DNA of 64,000 nt from Kofleriaceae bacterium (GCA_020633495.1 JACKDR010000015.1:132724-196723), one strand, 5' to 3'; shown: positions 16,717 through 25,331, numbered from the stretch's first letter. Made by a program: numbers and translations. The notes: generated from the sequence alone by a model not told the origin.

Positions 16717-17103
16717 TCAGGCGGTGATCGCGGCGATCTGCTGGGTCAGGCGCTGCTGTGGCCCGCTGGGCTCGACGGTCTGCATCGCGACCAGGGCGGC
16801 GAGGTCGCCGTCGACCGCGATCTCGCCGGTGAGGAAGGCCTGGACGCCGGCGGCGACGTCGGCGTCGACGAAGATCTTGCGAGCGAGGTCGGCGGCGAGG
16901 GTGAGCCGGGTCCGGGCGTCGGGCTGATGGCCCCGCTGGAACAGGCCGTCCTTCATGAACAGCTCGACGTTGCCGCCGGGCGCGGTCACCGTCACGTTGA
17001 CCTCGACCGCCTTCATGGCGGCGGGGATCTCGAGATCGCCGGCGGCGGCGATCAGCTCGTCGACCTTGTCGAACCAGGCGTCCGAGAGAAACTCGTAGCT
17101 CAT
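16717..17103 (-). CDS. SCP2 sterol-binding-domain protein
   Basis: 128 aa, a stand-alone SCP2 fold: FLSDAWFDKVDELIAA at the start, then ELFMKDGLFQRGHQPDARTRLTLAADLARKIFVD and a C-terminal helical part with FLTGEIAVDGDLAALVAMQ. SCP2 domains bind sterols, fatty acyl chains or other hydrophobic ligands in the cytoplasm. There is no signal peptide. ATG 17103 is preceded by TATCGT at seven bases, which fits the leaderless pattern. The neighbour upstream of its stop is the 173-bp repeat element. Confidence 0.88.
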   Translation of the reverse strand: MSYEFLSDAWFDKVDELIAAAGDLEIPAAMKAVEVNVTVTAPGGNVELFMKDGLFQRGHQPDARTRLTLAADLARKIFVDADVAAGVQAFLTGEIAVDGDLAALVAMQTVEPSGPQQRLTQQIAAITA

Positions 17104-17408
17104 GTGCGGCACGATAGCGCAGGGGCGGCGGCGAGCGGGCCTCACCACCGGCGCGCGCGCGCGTCGTCGTCGGTGACCGCCGGTTCAGCGACCTCCGTTC
17201 GACTTCGACTTCACGCGCCGCGCCGGCGTTGCCCGGCGTCGCGCGTGTCGTCACGTGGATCGCCGGTTCCGAGGATGTCGTAGTCCGCCGGTCGTACAGG
17301 TCGCGACAGCGATGTCAGAGATCGCGCGGCGCGATCGCGACGCCGACGCGCCGCCGGCGTCGCCACGACGTCCTCGTCGCTGGCGCGCGCCGTGCAATCC
17401 CCCGCGCC
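17104..17408. other. intergenic region, nothing recognised except a -10-like box
   Basis: About 305 bases between the SCP2 gene and the lipoprotein gene at 17409. The minus-strand TATCGT at 17111-17116 probably serves the SCP2 gene. The rest is GC-rich with a CG-dinucleotide run near 17153-17163 and no convincing gene. Confidence 0.5.
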
Positions 17409-18017
17409 GTGCATCGCCTCCTCCTCCTCTTCTCGATCACCGCCCCGCTCGCCGCCTGTGCGCACCCCGACACCGATCCGGTCGCGACCTGCGGCGCGCT
17501 GCCGCAGGACGCCTGCACCGAGGCTGACTGCGCCCTCAGCCCCGGCGACGACGGCTACGGCGTCTGCGCCGGGCACGCCGTCTACGACTGCGTCGATGGC
17601 GCGTGGACCGGCACCCGCTGCGAGGTCGACATCCTGGTCGCCGACGGGACGTGGCAGCTCAGCTACGCGGCGACGCTGCCGGCGGGGTGCCCGGCGGTGA
17701 CCCTGCCGGCGAGCCTCACCGTCGACGCCGATCAGCCCGCCGGCACCCAGGACCTGACGCCGAGCGCCGCCGACGCCACGTTCGACGACGTCAGCTACCT
17801 GGTCGCCTTCGATCACGGCAGCGCCTCGTACGCGATGAACGCGACGTGGTCCGGCCCCGACGGCGCGGTCACGGTCTCGCTCGATCACGCGCTGTCGCTG
17901 CGCTACGACGGCACGATCACCGGCACCGCCACCGGCCAGCTCGGCCGCGGCGGCGTCACCTGCACCGCGACGTTCGACGTGACCGGCACGTTCTCGCCGG
18001 GCTGGTCGCCGATCTGA
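17409..18017 (+). CDS. putative lipoprotein with Cys-rich N-terminal region
   Basis: 202 aa from GTG 17409; the lipobox PLAAC gives a lipidated Cys near residue 17. Residues 17-75 contain eight Cys residues in short spacing, probably disulphide-bonded, as in several myxobacterial surface lipoproteins. The remainder (about 80-200) is Thr/Ser/Asp-rich with alternating hydrophobic residues and looks like a beta-sandwich. Exported and anchored; function unknown. The start rests on the signal peptide only. Confidence 0.65.
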   Translation: MHRLLLLFSITAPLAACAHPDTDPVATCGALPQDACTEADCALSPGDDGYGVCAGHAVYDCVDGAWTGTRCEVDILVADGTWQLSYAATLPAGCPAVTLPASLTVDADQPAGTQDLTPSAADATFDDVSYLVAFDHGSASYAMNATWSGPDGAVTVSLDHALSLRYDGTITGTATGQLGRGGVTCTATFDVTGTFSPGWSPI

Positions 18018-18027
18018 GCGGGGCCGG

Positions 18028-18597
18028 TCACGGCGCGCGGGCGTCGATCCACGGCGCGATGCCGAGCAGCGGGATCACGCGATCCTCGAGCCGGCTCAGC
18101 GCGGTGTCCTGACAGTGCGGGTCGTCGAGCGTCCGCTCGCGATCCTCGAGGCGGTAGGTGATCACGGTGTGCGACGTGTCGCTGCACCCGATGCTGTCGG
18201 CGAACGTACACTGGGTCGTGTTGCCGACCGTCGTGCACTGCGGCTCGCGCGGCAGGTCGCCGTCGTCGTCGAGGTCGAAGAACCTCGCCTCGGCGAAGGC
18301 CTGGATCAGCTCCGCCAGGGTCGCGGCGTCGAGCTGGCGGTGCTGCTCGCCCGCGACCGCGACGTTGGCGGTGCCGATGAACGTCAGCGCGCCGTCGTCG
18401 CCGACGCTGACCTCGAAGATCGGGCAGCGACCCATGCACGGGCCCTGCGACAGCTCGAGCCGGAACGACGGCGCCGGATCGCCGCCCTGGTTGGCCGGCA
18501 CGCTGGTCGGCGTCGTCGGCGTCGGCGCGGCCGGGGCGCACGCCCCCAACAGGGCTAACAGCAGCGTCGACGCCGGCAGGATCGCGGCACGGAACAT
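18028..18597 (-). CDS. lipoprotein, DUF6438-like
   Basis: 189 aa; the lipobox LLGAC places the modified Cys near residue 20. After a Pro/Thr-rich linker comes a domain with RLELSQGPCMGRCPIFEVSVGDDGALTF, the hallmark of DUF6438 proteins (GxCxGxCPxF), then two more Cys pairs. The family is exported and uncharacterised. ATG 18597 follows TATGAT by six bases on the minus strand, like other leaderless starts. It is convergent with the preceding lipoprotein gene, 10 bases apart. Confidence 0.75.
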   Translation of the reverse strand: MFRAAILPASTLLLALLGACAPAAPTPTTPTSVPANQGGDPAPSFRLELSQGPCMGRCPIFEVSVGDDGALTFIGTANVAVAGEQHRQLDAATLAELIQAFAEARFFDLDDDGDLPREPQCTTVGNTTQCTFADSIGCSDTSHTVITYRLEDRERTLDDPHCQDTALSRLEDRVIPLLGIAPWIDARAP

Positions 18598-18603
18598 CGC
18601 CGG

Positions 18604-18609
18604 ATCATA
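18604..18609 (-). promoter_or_regulatory. -10-like box TATGAT, 6 bases before ATG 18597
   Basis: TATGAT on the minus strand, five of six bases matching the sigma-70 -10 consensus, six bases before the start codon; the transcript would start at or one base before the ATG. Confidence 0.6.
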
Positions 18610-18691
18610 CGCGCGAGGCGCGGTCGCGCGCGGGTCCCGGCGCGCCGCAGATCGGGTCACGGCACGGTCGCCCGCCGGCCACCACGCCGGT

Positions 18692-19660
18692 ATGGCGCGC
18701 GCCCTCTCGATCCTCGTCGCCGTGATCGCGGTCGCGGCGGCTGGCAACGTCAGCCGGGCCCAGGCCGGCGCCGGCCGCGACGTCCCGCCGCCGTGGCGCG
18801 CGCCGGCGGGCTGTCCGACCGCGGGCGAGTTCCTCGACTACCTGGGCGCCGCGATGGGCGAGCCGGTCGGCGCCGACCAGCTCGTCATCGAGGCGGTCGT
18901 CGAGCGCGACGGCGATCGCTGGCGCGCGACCATCCACGATCTCGACGGCGGCGTCCGCATCCTGCGCGCGCCCAGCTGCGACGAGCTCGCCCACGCCACC
19001 GCGCTGGTCATGGCGATGGCGCACGACGCCGACCCGGTGCGCACCGCGCCGCCGGTGGCGCTGCCGCGGGTCGCCGCCGCGACCCCGTCGCGCCGCGCGC
19101 CCGCCGTCGACCCCGGGGTCACGGCCGAGGTCGACGACGCCTCCGACGCTGCCGCGGCGCCGCCGCCCGGCCGCACGCTCCGCCTGCGCGCCACCGTCGA
19201 CGGTGACCTCGGCGCCTTCGACGGCGTCGCGCCGGGCTGGGGCGTCGCGATCGAGCTCGGCCACGGCCACAGCGCCACCGACGTCGCCGTCGTCGAGACC
19301 GTCGTCGGCGACCCGGCCACCGGCGGGTTCAGCCACGCCGGCTACGCGGTGACCGGGCGGCGCTGCCGGCTCGGCGCGCGCGGCGCGACCCGCGTCGGCG
19401 CGTGCGCCGCGTTCGAGGTCGAGACCTTCGACGCCTGGGCCTACGGCGCGGCGCCGGCCACCGGCTGGGCGCTGGGCTCGGGGATCGGCGTCACCGGCGG
19501 CGTCGCGCTGGGCGCCGGCGTCGAGCTGCGCGCCGACCTGTCGCTGATCGGCCGCTTCGTGCGGCCGACGTTCCCGTCGTCGTCGTTCGATCCCGCCACG
19601 GTCGGGCCGTCGCCGCTGAGCCTGCGGCTGGGCCTCGCGATCCAGGCGCGGCTGTTCTGA
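18692..19660 (+). CDS. exported protein, probable outer-membrane beta-barrel
   Basis: 322 aa with a signal peptide (ALSILVAVIAVAAAGNVSRAQA). The N-terminal ~110 residues resemble the periplasmic module often found in myxobacterial exported proteins (GCPTAGEFLDYL, WRATIHDLDGGVRILRAPSCDELAHATALVMAMA). The C-terminal ~190 residues alternate polar and hydrophobic residues and end in LRLGLAIQARLF, with a terminal aromatic residue as in outer-membrane barrels. The specific role is unknown. No close -10 box is visible upstream. Confidence 0.7.
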   Translation: MARALSILVAVIAVAAAGNVSRAQAGAGRDVPPPWRAPAGCPTAGEFLDYLGAAMGEPVGADQLVIEAVVERDGDRWRATIHDLDGGVRILRAPSCDELAHATALVMAMAHDADPVRTAPPVALPRVAAATPSRRAPAVDPGVTAEVDDASDAAAAPPPGRTLRLRATVDGDLGAFDGVAPGWGVAIELGHGHSATDVAVVETVVGDPATGGFSHAGYAVTGRRCRLGARGATRVGACAAFEVETFDAWAYGAAPATGWALGSGIGVTGGVALGAGVELRADLSLIGRFVRPTFPSSSFDPATVGPSPLSLRLGLAIQARLF

Positions 19661-19685
19661 ACGCCGGCCGCGGCCCCGGTCGTGG

Positions 19686-19691
19686 CATGAT
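19686..19691 (+). promoter_or_regulatory. -10-like box CATGAT, 6 bases before ATG 19698
   Basis: CATGAT followed by six bases and the ATG of the AhpD-like gene. It fits the leaderless pattern and supports the chosen start. Confidence 0.5.
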
Positions 19692-19697
19692 CGCGCC

Positions 19698-20731
19698 ATG
19701 CCGCACCTCGCGATCGTCGGGTTCCGCGACGCCACCGGTCCGCTGCGCGAGACCTACGAGCGCATGATGGCGCGGCCGCTGCCGCCGGTGTACCGGCCGA
19801 CCCACGGCGACGCGCCCGGCATCATCCGCGCCCACAGCCTCGACCCGGCGCTGATGGGCCGGGTCTTCGCGTTCTCCGGCAACCTCAACGGCCAGGGGCC
19901 GCTGGTGTGGGCGCAGCGCGAGCTGGTCAACGCGACCACGTCGCGCCTCAACCAGTGCTTCTACTGAACGGGGGCTCACGCAGAGTTTCTGCGTGCCGCG
20001 CTCGGAGGTGACGAGGCCCTGGCCCGGGCCGTGGTGGCGGATCCGCGCGCGGTCGCGGCGCGCCACCCGGATCCGGTGACCCGGACCCTGGCCGATCTCG
20101 CCTGCCAGGTGACCGAGGCGCCGTGGGCGCTGACGCCGGGGCACCGCGCCCGCGCCGCCGCGGTTGGCCTCGGCGACGCCGCGGTCCTGCACGCGGTGGT
20201 GCTGTCGGCGTACTTCGGTCACCTCAACCGCATCGCCGACGCCGTCGGCATCGACCTCGACTACCAGGTCGCGCTCGAGCCGCCGCACGCCGAGCCGGCG
20301 ACGCCGCCGTACGCGCGGCCCGCGCCGGCGGCGTGGCCGGATCCGGCCGCGCCGCGCGCCCTCGACGTCGCGCAGCGCCGGGCGCCGCCGAGGCGCTGGC
20401 GGCGTGGCGCGATCACGTCCTCGAGCGCGACACCGCGGCGCTCGGCGTCGCGCGCCGCGCGATGATCGCCCGCGCGGTCGCGATCCGCCTCGGCGACGCC
20501 GCGGGCGCCGCCGGCGGCGCGCCGGTCGCGGCCGACGCGCTCGACCACGCGCTGCTGGCGCTGGCCGACGCGGTGACCCTCGCGCCGTGGGGCCTGGGCG
20601 CGGCGACCCTGGCGCCGCTGCGCGCCGCCGGTCTGGCCGGGGACGACGCCGTCTTCGAGGCCCTGGCGGTCGCGACCTCGTGCACCGTGTTCTCGCGCAT
20701 CGCGGTGGCGCTGGCCGCGCTCGGCCCCTGA
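19698..20731 (+). CDS. AhpD-like (carboxymuconolactone decarboxylase fold) protein, probable selenoprotein with CxxU motif; one frame break
   Basis: The first 89 residues end in QRELVNATTSRLNQCFY, then TGA at 19965-19967, after which the same frame continues TGAHAEFLRAALGG. The AhpD catalytic motif is CxxCxxxH; here TGA takes the place of the second, reactive Cys (residue 90), giving C87-F-Y-U90-T-G-A-H94. A hairpin suited to selenocysteine insertion follows at once. The frame stays open to about 20385, then must shift by one base to continue as AEALAAWRDHVLERDTAAL and stop at 20731; this second half is another AhpD-like domain without CxxC. The shift may be a sequencing error. Likely a thiol/selenol peroxidase. 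Confidence 0.75.
19965..19997 (+). promoter_or_regulatory. UGA codon plus candidate bacterial SECIS hairpin
   Basis: Right after TGA (19965-19967) comes a perfect 7-bp stem, CACGCAG (19977-19983) and CTGCGTG (19989-19995), with loop AGTTT; two further G-C pairs (19973-19974 with 19996-19997) flank a 2-base bulge. The loop begins 16 bases after the TGA and has G as its second base. Bacterial SECIS models ask for a stem-loop close to the UGA with a G in the first loop positions, which this meets. It also encodes the downstream residues, as bacterial SECIS elements do. Confidence 0.7.
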
Positions 20732-20806
20732 CCGTGGCGCGCGATCGTGCGCGCGATCGTGCGCGTCGATGCGCCGCCGGGCGCGCTCGTGCGTTGATCC
20801 GGGGTC

Positions 20807-21448
20807 ATGTGGAAGATCGCTGCGATCACGCTGATCTCGCTGGGCGCCCTGGGCGCGACCGCGGCCGCGCATCCGCCGCCGCCGCCGCCCGAGCGTGACG
20901 TCCCGCACCGTCCGGCGGTCGAGTGGTCGACCTGGGTGCGGGTCGGGTACGGCGTGGCCCACGACGGCGCCGCCACCGAGCCGGCCCAGCCGCGGGTGGT
21001 GACCCCGCCGGTCGACGACGATCACGGCGCCTGGGACGCCGCGGTCGGCGCCGACCTCACCCTGCCGCTGGGCACCGGCGGCGACGTCCGGCTGGGCCCG
21101 TGGGTCGAGGCCAGCACCCAGCACGGCCCGGTCGCCGGCGCCGAGCTGCTGGTCGGCGCCGTGCCCGGCAAGCTCGATCTGTTCTGGTACCGCGGCGAGG
21201 GCGTCGTGATCGTGCGCGCCGGCGCCAGCCGCGAGATCGCGACCGTCGCGGTGTCGTACGGCTACCGGGCGCCGTGGTCGCTGTGGGGGCCGTGGCGCGG
21301 GCCCAGCCGCTACATGATCGGCGCCCGGCTGGTGGCGTCGGCGACCCGCGCCCTCGACGATCCGGCGGACTGGTCCGTGAACGTCGGCGTCGAGGTCGAG
21401 CCGGTCGGCGCCCTGCGCTACCTGCTCGGGATCCGGTCCTGGTACTAG
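20807..21448 (+). CDS. exported protein, probable small outer-membrane beta-barrel
   Basis: 213 aa. Signal peptide WKIAAITLISLGALGATAAAHP, then a Pro/His-rich segment and about 170 residues of amphipathic strands (for example AAVGADLTLPLGTGGDVRLGPWVEAS and ATVAVSYGYRAPWSLWGPW) ending in LLGIRSWY with an aromatic C-terminus, as in outer-membrane barrels. No specific family is recognised. Its start is 75 bases after the AhpD-like gene; a short direct repeat of GCGCGATCGT lies in between (near 20738-20765). Confidence 0.68.
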   Translation: MWKIAAITLISLGALGATAAAHPPPPPPERDVPHRPAVEWSTWVRVGYGVAHDGAATEPAQPRVVTPPVDDDHGAWDAAVGADLTLPLGTGGDVRLGPWVEASTQHGPVAGAELLVGAVPGKLDLFWYRGEGVVIVRAGASREIATVAVSYGYRAPWSLWGPWRGPSRYMIGARLVASATRALDDPADWSVNVGVEVEPVGALRYLLGIRSWY

Positions 21449-21520
21449 GGCACCGGTGGCGGGCGCGCATCGGGGCGACGTCCGCTCGCGTCGCGGCCGG
21501 CGCCGGGCGATAACCGCGGC

Positions 21521-22060
21521 ATGGCCGAGTCCCCGCGCGTCGCGCCGCTCACGGTCGACGACATCCCGGCGCTGTTGCCGCACCTGGTCCGCAACGCGCT
21601 CGAGTCGGGCCGCGACGGCGAGCCGTTCTCGCGGGCCCGCTCCGCCGACGATCCGCCCGACACCTCGGCGATCGCCGAGCGGCTCGCGGTGACCTGGGCG
21701 CGCCCGGTCGACGTCCCCGGCTGGGAGCGCGGCTTCGGCCTGTGGGTCGGCGGCGAGCTGCGTGGCCACCTCGATCTCATCGGCGGCGAGATCGAGTCCG
21801 AGCTGCACCGCGCCCACCTCGGCATGGGCATCGAGCGGCCGCACCGCCGCGCCGGCTGGGGCTCGCGCCTGCTCGGCGACGCGATCACCTGGGCGCGCGG
21901 CGCCGGCCTGGCGTGGATCGATCTCGGCGTCTTCACCCACAACGCCCCGGCCCACGCGCTCTACGTCAAGCACGGCTTCGTCGAGGTCGGCGTCACCGTC
22001 GATCGCGTCCGCATCGACGGCCAGTCGCTCGACGATCGCGCGATGGTGCTGCGGCTCTGA
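21521..22060 (+). CDS. GNAT-family N-acetyltransferase
   Basis: 179 aa. The acetyl-CoA motif is RPHRRAGWGSRLLGDAITWAR (about residues 108-128; the form is Q/RxxGxG/A), preceded by the beta-strand HRAHLGMGIE and followed by WIDLGVFTHNAPAHALYVKHGFVEVG, the usual GNAT motif B. The target is unknown; the closest general type is RimJ/RimL- or aminoglycoside-like acetyltransferases. It is cytoplasmic. The box GATAAC lies six bases before the ATG. Confidence 0.88.
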   Translation: MAESPRVAPLTVDDIPALLPHLVRNALESGRDGEPFSRARSADDPPDTSAIAERLAVTWARPVDVPGWERGFGLWVGGELRGHLDLIGGEIESELHRAHLGMGIERPHRRAGWGSRLLGDAITWARGAGLAWIDLGVFTHNAPAHALYVKHGFVEVGVTVDRVRIDGQSLDDRAMVLRL

Positions 22061-22074
22061 CCGGCGCGGCGCCG

Positions 22075-23562
22075 CTACCGCCAGCGCCGCAGCCGCCGCG
22101 CCCGCCGCACCCGCGCCCGCACCCGGTCGACGCGCTCGAGCACGGCGTCGAGCTGCGGCCCGTACTTGTCGAGGACCTTGCCGACGACGCCGTCGCTGGC
22201 GCTGGCCGAGACGTCGGGGACGATCACGCCCGGCGCGTACATCGCCTCGAGCACCTTGGCGACGCTCTGCTTGACCAGGCCGCGCACCGGCACCTTGGCC
22301 ATCATCCCGTACATCGGCGCCGAGCCGCTGCGCGCCAGGTTCGGGTTGGCGACGACCTCGTCGACCGCGGCGCGCAGATCGGCGAGGTAGTCGTCGACGA
22401 TCGCGAGGTGGTTGGCGGTGCAGGTCAGGTGGACCGCGGTCGGGTGCTGCATGCGATCGATCGACCAGCCGCGGGCCTCGAGCCGGTCGGCGACCGCGAA
22501 GACGTCGGGACCGCCGGGCGCCGCGCCCCAGGCGGCGATCGCCGCGACGCTGGGGCCGATGACGGTGAGCCCGGGGATCGCGGCGATGCCGGCGCGCAGC
22601 CGGTCGGCGGCCTCGCAGCCGGCGCCGGTCAGGCGCAGGTAGCCGTCCTCGCCGAGGGCGCGCATCGCCGCCCACGCCGCCGCCACCGGGCCGCCGGGCC
22701 GGGTGCCGATCATCGTCGGCGACGCGTAGATGCCGCCCGGGAAGTCGGTGGCGACGAAGAACTGGTGGCGCATGTCGTCCATCGAGCGCCACAGCAGCAT
22801 CGACGCGCCCTTGCCGGCGTAGGCGTACTTGTGGAGGTCGGCGGAGATCGACGTCACCGCCGGGACCCGGAAGTCCCAGCGTGGCACCGGCCGGCCCAGG
22901 CGCTCGACCCACGGCAGCAGGAAGCCGCCGACGCAGGCGTCGACGTGCATCGGCAGGCCGTGCTGCGTGGCCAGCGCGCCGACCTCCTCGATCGGATCGA
23001 CGACGCCGTGCGGGTACTGCGGCGCCGACGCCGCCACCGCGATCGTGCGGGCGCCGATCGCGCGGGCGAAGGCGCGGACGTCGACCCGCTGGTCGTCGTC
23101 GACGTCGACCTTGCGGATGCGGACGCCGAAGTAGTGGGCGGCCTTGTCGAACGCCGGGTGGATCGTGCGCGGCGCGACGATCTCGGGGTGGCGGATCCAC
23201 GGCCGCTTGCGGCGGGCGCGATCGCGGTAGGCGGCGACCGCGACCAGGATCGACTCGGTGCCGCCCGAGGTCATCGCGCCGACGGCGGTGTCGGGGCCGT
23301 GCATCAGGCCGGCGGCCATCTGGGTGACCTCGGCCTCCATGCGGCGCAGGCTCTGGAACGCCATCGGGTTGAGCAGGTTGGTGCTGGCGAACAGGGCGTG
23401 GGCGCGCTCGAGCAACCGGGTGTGGTCGTCGCCGGCGTGGTAGACCAGCGAGAAGACGCGGCCGCCCTTCCAGTCGGTGTCGGCCGACTTCATCGCCGCC
23501 AGCTCGGCGAGCACCTCGTCGGCGGCGACGCCGCGGGCCGGGATCCGGGCGGCGCCGCTCAT
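22075..23562 (-). CDS. sphingosine-1-phosphate lyase-like PLP enzyme (group II decarboxylase fold)
   Basis: 495 aa. PLP-binding features: SGGTESI (99-105), the cofactor Asp in HVDACVGG (Asp208), and the Schiff-base Lys in SADLHKYAYAGKG (Lys245). The HPAFDKAAHYF and YASPTMIGTRPGG blocks match sphinganine-1-phosphate aldolases rather than glutamate decarboxylases. The reaction would be cleavage of a sphingoid-base phosphate to phosphoethanolamine and a long-chain aldehyde. No N-terminal membrane helix is seen, so it is a soluble bacterial form. Its ATG overlaps the stop of the upstream FadL-type gene (ATGA), so the two are translated together and probably share a lipid pathway. Confidence 0.87.
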   Translation of the reverse strand: MSGAARIPARGVAADEVLAELAAMKSADTDWKGGRVFSLVYHAGDDHTRLLERAHALFASTNLLNPMAFQSLRRMEAEVTQMAAGLMHGPDTAVGAMTSGGTESILVAVAAYRDRARRKRPWIRHPEIVAPRTIHPAFDKAAHYFGVRIRKVDVDDDQRVDVRAFARAIGARTIAVAASAPQYPHGVVDPIEEVGALATQHGLPMHVDACVGGFLLPWVERLGRPVPRWDFRVPAVTSISADLHKYAYAGKGASMLLWRSMDDMRHQFFVATDFPGGIYASPTMIGTRPGGPVAAAWAAMRALGEDGYLRLTGAGCEAADRLRAGIAAIPGLTVIGPSVAAIAAWGAAPGGPDVFAVADRLEARGWSIDRMQHPTAVHLTCTANHLAIVDDYLADLRAAVDEVVANPNLARSGSAPMYGMMAKVPVRGLVKQSVAKVLEAMYAPGVIVPDVSASASDGVVGKVLDKYGPQLDAVLERVDRVRARVRRARRLRRWR

Positions 23563-24893
23563 CGCAGCGCGTCCAGCGTGGCCTCGATCGAGACCGTGAA
23601 GATGTTGTTGGTGCCGTGGCCCTCGATGTTGGACGGCGGCTGGGTGATGCTGTCCTCGATCTTCGGGATGTCGTACCAGTAGTGCAGGTACGTCGCGCTG
23701 ATCCGGTAGCGTCCCGTGGTGTAGCGGACGCCGCTGTGCAGGCCGGTGTGCGAGAACGTCGGCTGGTCGAGAGTCACGGTCTTGGCCGGCGCCGGGGTCT
23801 GGTCGTAGTGGGTGCCGAGCATCAGGTCGAGCCCGGGCGCGACGTCGAGGTCGTGGACCCGCAGGCCGCCGGCGAGCTGCCACGAGTCGCTGTAGTTCTT
23901 CTCGGTGTCGAGCTCGGCGATCAGGAAGATGTCGTCGATGTCGGTGTGCTGGTTGGTGTACTGGCGGTACAGGTAGTAGCGGCCCTCGACGCCGATCTCG
24001 AGGTTGCGCGTGACGTCGTAGTTGGCGCCGCCGAGGAAGGTCCACGGCAGCAGCAGGCCGGTGTGGGCGGTGCCGGCCAGGACGTTGCCGGGGTCGGCGG
24101 CGTCGTCGCCGTAGGTGATCGAGATCGGGCCGTCGAGCGTGGCCGAGATCTTGCCGATGACGCTGGCGCCCAGGGTCAGCCGCGGGGTCGGCGTCGCCAG
24201 GACGCCGACGTTCCAGGTCGGCTCCCAGTCGGAGCCGTCGACGGTGAGCTCGGGGCTGGTGCCGAAGAGGTTGCGGAGGTCGGCGCCGTTGAGGATCGGG
24301 TAGAGGTTGCGGTAGCCGTGCAGGCGGATGTTCATGACGCCGACGCCGGCGCCCACCGACAGCCGCGGCCCGACCTTGTAGGCGCCGGACAGCTGCAGGA
24401 CCGGCGCGACGATGTAGCCGTCGATCAGGTGGTAGCGGGTGACGTCGTCGGCGCCGAACCGGGCGCCGGTGGCGTTGGCGACGTACAGCGACAGCGCGGC
24501 GAAGACGCGGTCGGGCACGATCTCGTCGGTGACCACCATCATCGGGATCACCGCCATCGCCCGCTCCGGCCGGGTCGCCGGGTAGTAGCCGTCGGCGTCG
24601 ACCGGGGCGTCGAGGAACTCGTCGCTGCGATCCCACGGCCGCAGCCGGAACTCGGTCGACAGCAGCGACAGCCCCATCGTGAGGTACAGCCGCATGCCGT
24701 GCTGCAGCGCCAGGCCGGCGGGGTTGTGGAAGACCGCCGACGGATCGTCGGGGCGCCCGATCACCGCGGCCATGCCGGTGCGCCGGGCGCCTTGTTCGGG
24801 GACGCCGAAACCACCGGCCTGGGCCGGCGCCGAGGCGCAGAGGATCAGCGCGACCGCTCCCAGGGCGGTCCCGGCGGGGACGACGGATGACAC
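23559..24893 (-). CDS. FadL/OmpP1/TodX-family outer-membrane transporter
   Basis: 444 aa from GTG 24893 (preceded by an AAGGGG stretch). Signal peptide ALGAVALILCASAPAQA, then the family opening GGFGVPEQGARRTGMAAVIGRPDDPSAVFHNPAGLAL, typical of FadL hatch domains, and a long beta-barrel. FadL proteins move long-chain fatty acids and other hydrophobic molecules across the outer membrane. It is the upstream gene of a two-gene operon with the sphingosine-phosphate-lyase-like gene, which overlaps by four bases. A lipid substrate for the pair is inferred. Confidence 0.88.
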   Translation of the reverse strand: MSSVVPAGTALGAVALILCASAPAQAGGFGVPEQGARRTGMAAVIGRPDDPSAVFHNPAGLALQHGMRLYLTMGLSLLSTEFRLRPWDRSDEFLDAPVDADGYYPATRPERAMAVIPMMVVTDEIVPDRVFAALSLYVANATGARFGADDVTRYHLIDGYIVAPVLQLSGAYKVGPRLSVGAGVGVMNIRLHGYRNLYPILNGADLRNLFGTSPELTVDGSDWEPTWNVGVLATPTPRLTLGASVIGKISATLDGPISITYGDDAADPGNVLAGTAHTGLLLPWTFLGGANYDVTRNLEIGVEGRYYLYRQYTNQHTDIDDIFLIAELDTEKNYSDSWQLAGGLRVHDLDVAPGLDLMLGTHYDQTPAPAKTVTLDQPTFSHTGLHSGVRYTTGRYRISATYLHYWYDIPKIEDSITQPPSNIEGHGTNNIFTVSIEATLDALR

Positions 24894-24979
24894 CCCTTCA
24901 GGATCGGGGTACCCCCCGCGGATTTCAATCGGATCGGGCGCCGGTGTAACGTCGAGGCCCCGCGCGGAGTCGATCCACC

Positions 24980-25264
24980 ATGGCCAAGGCACGCTGGAAC
25001 GGAGCGGTGATCGCCGAGAGCGACCAGACCCAGGTCGTCGACGGCTACACCTACTTTCCCCCCGACGCGGTCGACCGCACCAAGGTCCGCGACTCCGTCA
25101 AGGAGAGCGTGTGCGCCTGGAAGGGCACCGCGAGCTACTACGACGTCGTCGTCGGCGATCAGGTCAACCGCGACGCGGCCTGGTACTACCCGCGGCCCAA
25201 GGACGCCGCCGCCCACATCGCGGGCTGGATCGGCTTCTGGAAGGGCGTCGAGATCGTCGCGTAG
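24980..25264 (+). CDS. DUF427-family protein
   Basis: 94 aa, single DUF427 domain: KARWNGAVIAESDQTQVVDGYTYFPPDAV at the start and SVCAWKGTASYYDVVVG in the middle, the two motifs that define the family, then AAWYYPRPKDAA. It is a small cytoplasmic beta-barrel-like fold (nucleotidyl-transferase-like in some annotations) of unknown function. It is divergent from the FadL gene and about 86 bases from it. No close TAnnnT box is visible. Confidence 0.9.
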   Translation: MAKARWNGAVIAESDQTQVVDGYTYFPPDAVDRTKVRDSVKESVCAWKGTASYYDVVVGDQVNRDAAWYYPRPKDAAAHIAGWIGFWKGVEIVA

Positions 25265-25296
25265 CGGCGGGGGGGCGCGCGGTCGGTGCCGCGGCT

Positions 25297-25331
25297 CAGA
25301 GCGTGTGACGATTTCATCCTCACACGCTCTG
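25297..25331. terminator. perfect 12-bp hairpin between convergent genes
   Basis: CAGAGCGTGTGA (25297-25308), an 11-base loop, TCACACGCTCTG (25320-25331): a perfect 12-bp stem between the ends of the DUF427 and metallophosphoesterase genes. There is no clear T-tract, so it is a terminator or mRNA-stabilising structure by position only. On the minus strand it directly follows the dispersed repeat at 25328-25405. Confidence 0.6.

Noticed and set aside
17153..17163. CG-dinucleotide run as a Z-DNA or recombination site
   Set aside because: Too short, and such runs are expected at this GC content.
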